Positions 58,794-64,000 of a DNA stretch of 64,000 nt are shown here, piece by piece. The stretch is from Lycium barbarum (Eukaryota; Streptophyta; Magnoliopsida; Solanales; Solanaceae). Each line of letters opens with the position of its first letter. Position 1 is the stretch's first letter. The stretch is from positions 76,714,307 to 76,778,306 of the forward strand of contig NC_083339.1 in assembly GCF_019175385.1 (NCBI RefSeq), given 5' to 3'. Below the pieces are notes generated by a model. The model saw only the letters and a program-made list of their open reading frames with translations. It was not told where the DNA came from and made no database searches. Position numbers and translations under genes: made by a program.

Positions 58794-58829
58794 AGTTTAT
58801 AAGTGTGGCGCGCAACACACCCATAACCA
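58794..58829 (-). other. Kissing-loop candidate, Tk14
   Basis: As in Tk12 with the same palindromic GCGCGC loop; the outer arm has one extra change. Confidence 0.6.
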
Positions 58830-58874
58830 AGACTCTACTAGACACGGCTCGTAGACACATCCTAGGACTGAACT

Positions 58875-58886
58875 GCTCTGATACCA
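58875..58886 (-). other. Tk14 primer-binding site (tRNA-iMet)
   Basis: Minus strand TGGTATCAGAGC, exact, five bases from the LTR end at 58892. Confidence 0.9.
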
Positions 58887-58891
58887 CTTTT

Positions 58892-60219
58892 TGTCACGAA
58901 CCGGCTAGGGGGCCGCGACGAGCACCCGGTGCTACCCCACCCGGGCACCCCCTTATCGTACATAACATATCATCTAGGTGAACCATAAGTCAATTCGTGC
59001 TTTTCTTATCGTTAAAAACATTAATCCCATTAGACGACCATCATCATTTAACATATCATAGGCATCTATGCCACATCATAAGTACAAGGCCGACGTGGCT
59101 AACAAAAGATATACAAAACATGGGCCGACATGGCCGAACATCTCTACCCACATACACATGACTACGAACCTCTAAGAGTATGACATATCGTATAAGCGGG
59201 ACAGGACCCCGCCATGCCCATATTTATATACATAAAAGAATAAGTACCCAAAAGCTACGGCTCCGAAAGAAATGGAGCTCTGCTATGCAATCTCTGAATA
59301 AGCGGCTATGGATCAAGTCTGTCTCCCTGTGCACCTGCGGGCATGACGCAGCGTCCACAAACAAAAGGACGTCAGTACGAAGAATGTACTGAGTATGTAA
59401 AGCATGATCAACATCAATATAGAAGCATAATAGATATCATATGAAAATAGTATAGGAGGGGAGACAGTAGTATCATCATCATCATGTCGCCTATTTGCAT
59501 ACATCGTCGTTCGTATCCCATAATAATACTCGTACCATACTTTTGCTCATATTCATATACATGTCCTTATTCGTATTCTTATACATAGTCTTATCACATT
59601 CATATTCATATTATATACATAGTCATTTCATATACATAGCATTTACATAGCATACCCGACCTCATAGGATCGGTGTCTTATACATGCTTGGCCAACCAGG
59701 GCTCAAGGTCATACATACCTGGCCCTACCAAGGCATCAGGGTTATCCGTACCATCTGCAGAGGTGTGCTCGCGTTTCGTAATCGTATACATACTTTATAC
59801 ATAGTCATATACATATAGTCTTACCCGACATCATAAGCTCGGGGTCTTATCATAGCCCTTCATAGGCATACATATACATATATCATAGCTCGTAAGCATC
59901 TCTAATCTCATTTTACTCTCATCATCATTACTATCCTCATCTTTATCGTTACATCTACATTATGGACTTACTCGTCATACGAGGAACATAGTATAATCAT
60001 AGTACATATCAAGGGCCGTGAGCTTATGAGCTCGGAATGTCAACCATGTGAAGACAACATACTCATATAGAGGAATTTAGGAATTTGGCCAAGAACCATG
60101 CCTTATGAAAGAAGGGTTAGCCTTACATACCTTTTCGTCGGACTATTCTACACTTGCACGTTTCCTTCCAATGCTAGCGTTTATTCCTTCATTAATATCA
60201 TAACAATGGCCATTAGTCA
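58892..60219 (-). mobile_element. Tk14 5' LTR, truncated by Tk15
   Basis: Begins TGTCACGAACCGG and is collinear with the Tk12 LTR (46887-52075). It contains a three-stem module (59335-59392), hairpin units (59650-59850) and the GGTATGT box (60125-60131). It stops at 60219 where the Tk15 LTR starts. Confidence 0.88.
59335..59392 (-). promoter_or_regulatory. Three-stem LTR module, copy 12 (minus)
   Basis: Stem 1 TCAGTAC with GTACTGA, stem 2 CGTCC with GGACG, stem 3 CTGCG with CGCAG, all fully paired. Confidence 0.62.
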
Positions 60220-63182
60220 TGTCACGACCCAACCCCGTAGGCCGTGACTAGTGCCCGAACTGGGCACCCGAACACACTCATCAAATCCGAATCACATACA
60301 GATAGCGTATACGGGCACAAATATCACACGCTGCCTCAATTATATCAAACTGTCTCAGACACATTTCAAACACAACCATATATGTACATATATATCAGAA
60401 ACCGACAAGGCTATCAAATGGCACAACGGCCCAAAACATATACAAACGCACGCCGACAAAGCTGCCATGGCAAGTGGGATCTTACAAACACACCCGTACA
60501 GAAGTAGGCACAAAACCCACATATACGTCTACAGACCTCTAAACTGACATACCGAATCATATGGCGGGACAGGGCCCTGCCGTACCCCTGAACAAATACA
60601 TACATATGCAACGAACGAAGATATATACCAAAATGTAGGCTCCGGAATAAGAGGAGCACTCCAAACAGCAGAAGAGGGTATCCTAAACGGCTGGATCACC
60701 AAACTGTGTGTCTGCACCTGCGGGCATGAAACGCAGCCCCCCGAAGAAAGGGGGTCAGTACGAAATATGTACTGAGTATGCAAAGCAGAAGATACAGAAA
60801 AACAAATCTGAGGCATAAACGAAATAGAAGTACAGAACATAAGTGCAAACCCAAAATATCAAAATGTTTACTCTCAAAATATAAGTCATGCATAGGGCAC
60901 AGAGAATATGGTCGCCCGCCCGTCGATGGCGCCATAACACAGCATAACACCAGAAGGTTCAAATCTCCGTATCCCCGTCACACATCATAACACAACATAA
61001 CGCCATACACAGCATAACGCCAAATATAAGTGGAACCCGGCCCTCTAGCGAGTGGCTCGGTGAACCATCAACACAGCATAACACCGGAATATATCAAAGT
61101 GCGCACGACAACAGAACCGGCCCGGGACTCGGCGAAAGATATAACAGAACGCACGAGCAGAGTCGTGAGTAACCATATGCACAAAATCATTATCATGGAC
61201 TCAAATATAAGTAAAATGCCATACTTGAGAATCGAAATAATAGTCATACCAAATTCTTTCAAAAGTCATCCGAATTACATAAAGGAAAGTCGCGGGACCT
61301 ACGGACGGGTATAGACCCGAGCCGGGCCTGCCTATGGAGAACATACTCATTATACGCCATACAAACTAATACGAAAATATCGAAGCAATCCGAGCTTTTA
61401 TGTGAAAGATACGGTGTCCATAATTACGGAATCTTTAAAACAAAACTTTTTTTGAAACATTTGGAAATCAGTTATTTCGAAGACATAAGGATTCATATTT
61501 CATCACATCAAACATACGAGTGCCAACAAATATATAAGAGTCATAACGTACTCGGATTGCGAATTTAGAATTTCCTCGAGGCTCGTGATATAACCTATGT
61601 ATAACTAAGGCATGCCAAAAGAAGGAAGGTTTGAGCTTTACATACCTCGTACGCACTCCAAGCTAGCCCAACTCAAGCTAATCCCAACCTACGCCTCGGG
61701 CTCCCCAAGGTCTACAAATACACTAACGAATATCAAACATTAGACATAGGCACTTAGGCGATTTACTCCAAACTAATACTCAAGTCTACAGAAATTTGGG
61801 CAGCATTTCCCCTGTAAAAAGGCCAACCCCGAGAATTTAACTCGGCCAAATCAACAATCACAACAACAATAACCAACCTAACAACCCCAATGACCAATCC
61901 GAAAGGCAATATAACAATAATAACTCTCTTTTACAACATTCAACAACATTCATAATATTCAATTCGACGGCTTACATTCAAGCCACATCACCGCTCATAC
62001 ATTCAATTTCCAACCCGAACCCATACCAACAATATTCAAGGACATTTTAAACAACTTACACAACATTTCCAACAATCCAACAATTGCTCCAATTTTCCCG
62101 AAAAAAGTCCCAAACCCGAGAACCTCGCTATACACACTTCCGACTTTCGAATCATGATTTGCACCAATAATCCACATTCTAACAAAGCTATTCTCATAAA
62201 AATAAAAATTGCATTACTTGCACATAATTCTCCAAATCAGTCCGCAACACTTACCATATCAACTTGCGACATTAAACTCTCATTTCCAACATAAAAGTCA
62301 TCACAACAACCACTAAAACACTAAGCGACATTAATGCGTTCTTTGGCATATAGTATGACCCACATTCGGCTATTACCACACATGCATATATTAGTGATTC
62401 TTAGCCATCCTACACACTACAACAATTAAACATGCTACATAAGAACAATTCATCACCTCAACCACACAACATACACACACCTCACACGGCTAACACACCA
62501 AGCACACGACCCACTTCCAACATACCGTATCTCATGATTTTCGTCCATTTTAGCATACTACAACATGCATACAACAATTATAACACATAAAACAAGATCA
62601 AATCTTACCTTTCTTCTTCAACTCCACACTATGCCTAGGGTTTGCGATCTACTAAACGGATGGCTTGATCGCTCCAACAACACTTCCACGATACTTAGGG
62701 ACCTCCAATTAGTGGATTTGCACCAAAGAAATATTTTTGGGGTGGCTAAAATTGGACTTGGTTTTCTTGGTTCTTGGCCGAATGGTGTTGGTTGTTGTTC
62801 TTCAACTTCTTTATTTATTTTTATAAGTGTGGAAGTGCTAGAAGATGACTTAGAAGTCATCTTTTAAGCCCCAAGATGAGCCCTCCAAGTGTCCATGGTC
62901 CACACATGTGTTGGACCATTTAAAATTGGTCACAAAGTGTGTGGGATCACTTTCAAAGCCACATGACCAAAGGGCCTCTTTTGCAAGATTTTCAACTTCC
63001 AAATATATGATTTTTAGTCCAAACTTTTCCTAAGTGTTCCATGCCAACAATTTCATGAACAACTTATGTCTCAAAATAAAATCGAAGGTCAAAATCTCGA
63101 CTTCAAGTCCCGGAATGGTCTTGGCCCTAACTTATCATAGTTAATCCGGATTGTCCCAATGTATAAAATACGGGACGTAATA
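60220..63182 (-). mobile_element. Tk15 3' LTR, complete, minus strand
   Basis: Plus-strand edges TGTCACGACCC (60220) and GGGACGTAATA (63182; TGTTA mutated to TATTA on the minus strand), 2963 bp. It has the three-stem module, hairpin units (61022-61140), the GGTATGT box (61640-61646) and GGTAAGATT (about 62605). A PPT lies directly next to it. Confidence 0.88.
60718..60775 (-). promoter_or_regulatory. Three-stem LTR module, copy 13 (minus)
   Basis: TCAGTAC with GTACTGA, CCCCC with GGGGG, CTGCG with CGCAG; all intact. Confidence 0.6.
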
Positions 63183-63218
63183 TCCTCCCCCCCTTTAGAA
63201 CATTCGTCCTCGAATGTT
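63183..63218 (-). other. Tk15 polypurine tract and palindrome
   Basis: Minus strand: AACATTCG, AGGA, CGAATGTT (63199-63218), then AAAGGGGGGGAGGA next to the LTR. Confidence 0.85.
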
Positions 63219-63325
63219 AAATTAGCCTTATAGGGTCTCACAAACATTTCGGGGGAGTTTCTTTTTGAATAGCATATATCAATTTCTTACCAAACAATGT
63301 AACGAATTTAGAAATTCAAATCATC

Positions 63326-64000
63326 TGTAACCACACCTGGTGGCGCCTCCTGGTCCTGTCGGCTGGCCAACGCATATATGCGGTTAGAAGGACCGCTAGA
63401 ATCTGAAACACCGGCACGGCCTCAACCGCTGCCCGCCGGTGCCGGCATACCCCACCCTGCAGGGCGCATAGCTGAGGGAGTAGAAGATGAACCAGCGGCT
63501 GATCCCGTCGGCTGAACTGTACTACCAGAACCACTCGCCATCGGACAATCTCGCATATCATGGCCCTGACGGCTGCAGGAAAAACAAGCTCCCGTGGCTC
63601 GGTAGCACTCCCCTGGGTGCGATCTCCCACAATAAGAACAACGGGGCCTGGGTGGTCGGGACTGGCTGGAACCCCTGGTCATCTGCGAACCTGATGCTCT
63701 CGAACTCTGGCCTGCTCCTGAGTATCTGACACTATCAAATCCCTCCCCGATAGACTACGGGAGTGCACTCTGCGCCGGCTGAGAAAACTGTCTAACATAC
63801 TGTTGAGGCTTCCCGCCTTGGGACTCCCCAGAATACCCAGCTGACCTGGCCCGCTTGGGCGGTCTCCTATCACGTTCTCTGCCCGACTGATCCTCTCTGT
63901 GCCGGTCCTCCATACCCTGCGCGTAGGCCTGTAACCGGGCGATGTCCATATCAGTCTGCGATGCCACCGCCATGCAGCCGTCAACTAAATAACGGTCCAG
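63326..64000 (-). pseudogene. Tk15 gag 3' part, pol deleted
   Basis: On the minus strand, coming in from beyond 64000: MDIARLQAYAQGMEDRH, KRARSAGYSGESQGG, then the zinc knuckles CSYCGRSHPGEC and CFSCSRQGHDMRDC, ending with [20 protein letters not shown] at 63326. Two in-frame stops, TAG about 63755 (CAG expected) and TGA about 63424 (CGA expected). At 63325/63326 the sequence passes straight to the 3' untranslated region next to the PPT, so protease, RT, RNase H and integrase are gone in one deletion. Confidence 0.88.

Overview
The window is plant repeat DNA, probably pericentromeric heterochromatin from a Solanaceae-like asterid. I recognise no host gene, rRNA or tRNA gene. Nearly every base falls in LTR retrotransposons, mostly Ty3/gypsy chromoviruses of the Tekay/Del type. 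These have LTRs of about 2.5-4 kb with outer ends TGTTA...TGACA, a TGGTATCAGAGC primer-binding site matching initiator-Met tRNA, and, in the most complete copy, an integrase with a C-terminal chromodomain. The taxon is inferred from the element style only.

Layout, with working names. LTR fragment 1-1675 (-). Tk1 1676-4317 (+): truncated LTR and gag relic. R2 4318-10841 (+): another gypsy type (LTR, gag, PR-RT-RNase H, partial integrase). Tk3 10842-15929 (+): LTR, gag, PR, partial RT. N4 15930-19385 (+): non-autonomous element with two short ORFs, one a degenerate RT. N5 19386-25522 (-): non-coding interior plus complete LTR. LTR pieces 25523-26040 (-) and 26041-27938 (-). Tk8 27939-29194 (+): gag fused to an RT scrap by deletion. 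Tk9 29195-30205 plus 39347-41830 (-): LTR and integrase end. N10 30206-39341 (+): complete non-coding element with both LTRs and 5-bp target duplication AGTCA. N11 41831-46886 (+): LTR and non-coding interior. Tk12 46887-58375 (-): nearly full gag-pol in one frame, its 3' LTR split by solo LTR S13 at 47407-51026 (duplication GTCAA). Tk14 58376-60219 (-) and Tk15 60220-64000 (-): further fragments.

The insertions are nested: Tk8 contains Tk9, which contains N10 and N11; N11 contains Tk12, which contains S13. All coding copies are dead. Nonsense codons in the Tekay copies are mostly CAG to TAG or CGA to TGA, as expected from deamination of methylated cytosine.

The most interesting content is non-coding. 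(1) A 36-nt stem-loop about 45-60 nt downstream of the PBS recurs eight times. Its loop carries a self-complementary hexamer that differs between subfamilies (GTGCAC, GCGCGC, GCCGGC) yet stays palindromic in six of eight copies, like a retroviral dimerisation kissing loop. (2) A 58-nt three-stem module recurs 14 times in the LTRs, with compensatory changes in its middle stem. (3) Splice-site-like signals flank the leader, so splicing could separate translated RNA from RNA that keeps PBS and kissing loop. (4) The non-coding elements N5, N10 and N11 keep these cis signals and no recognisable protein gene, the expected design of parasites of Tekay proteins. None of this could be tested here by folding, alignment or database search.
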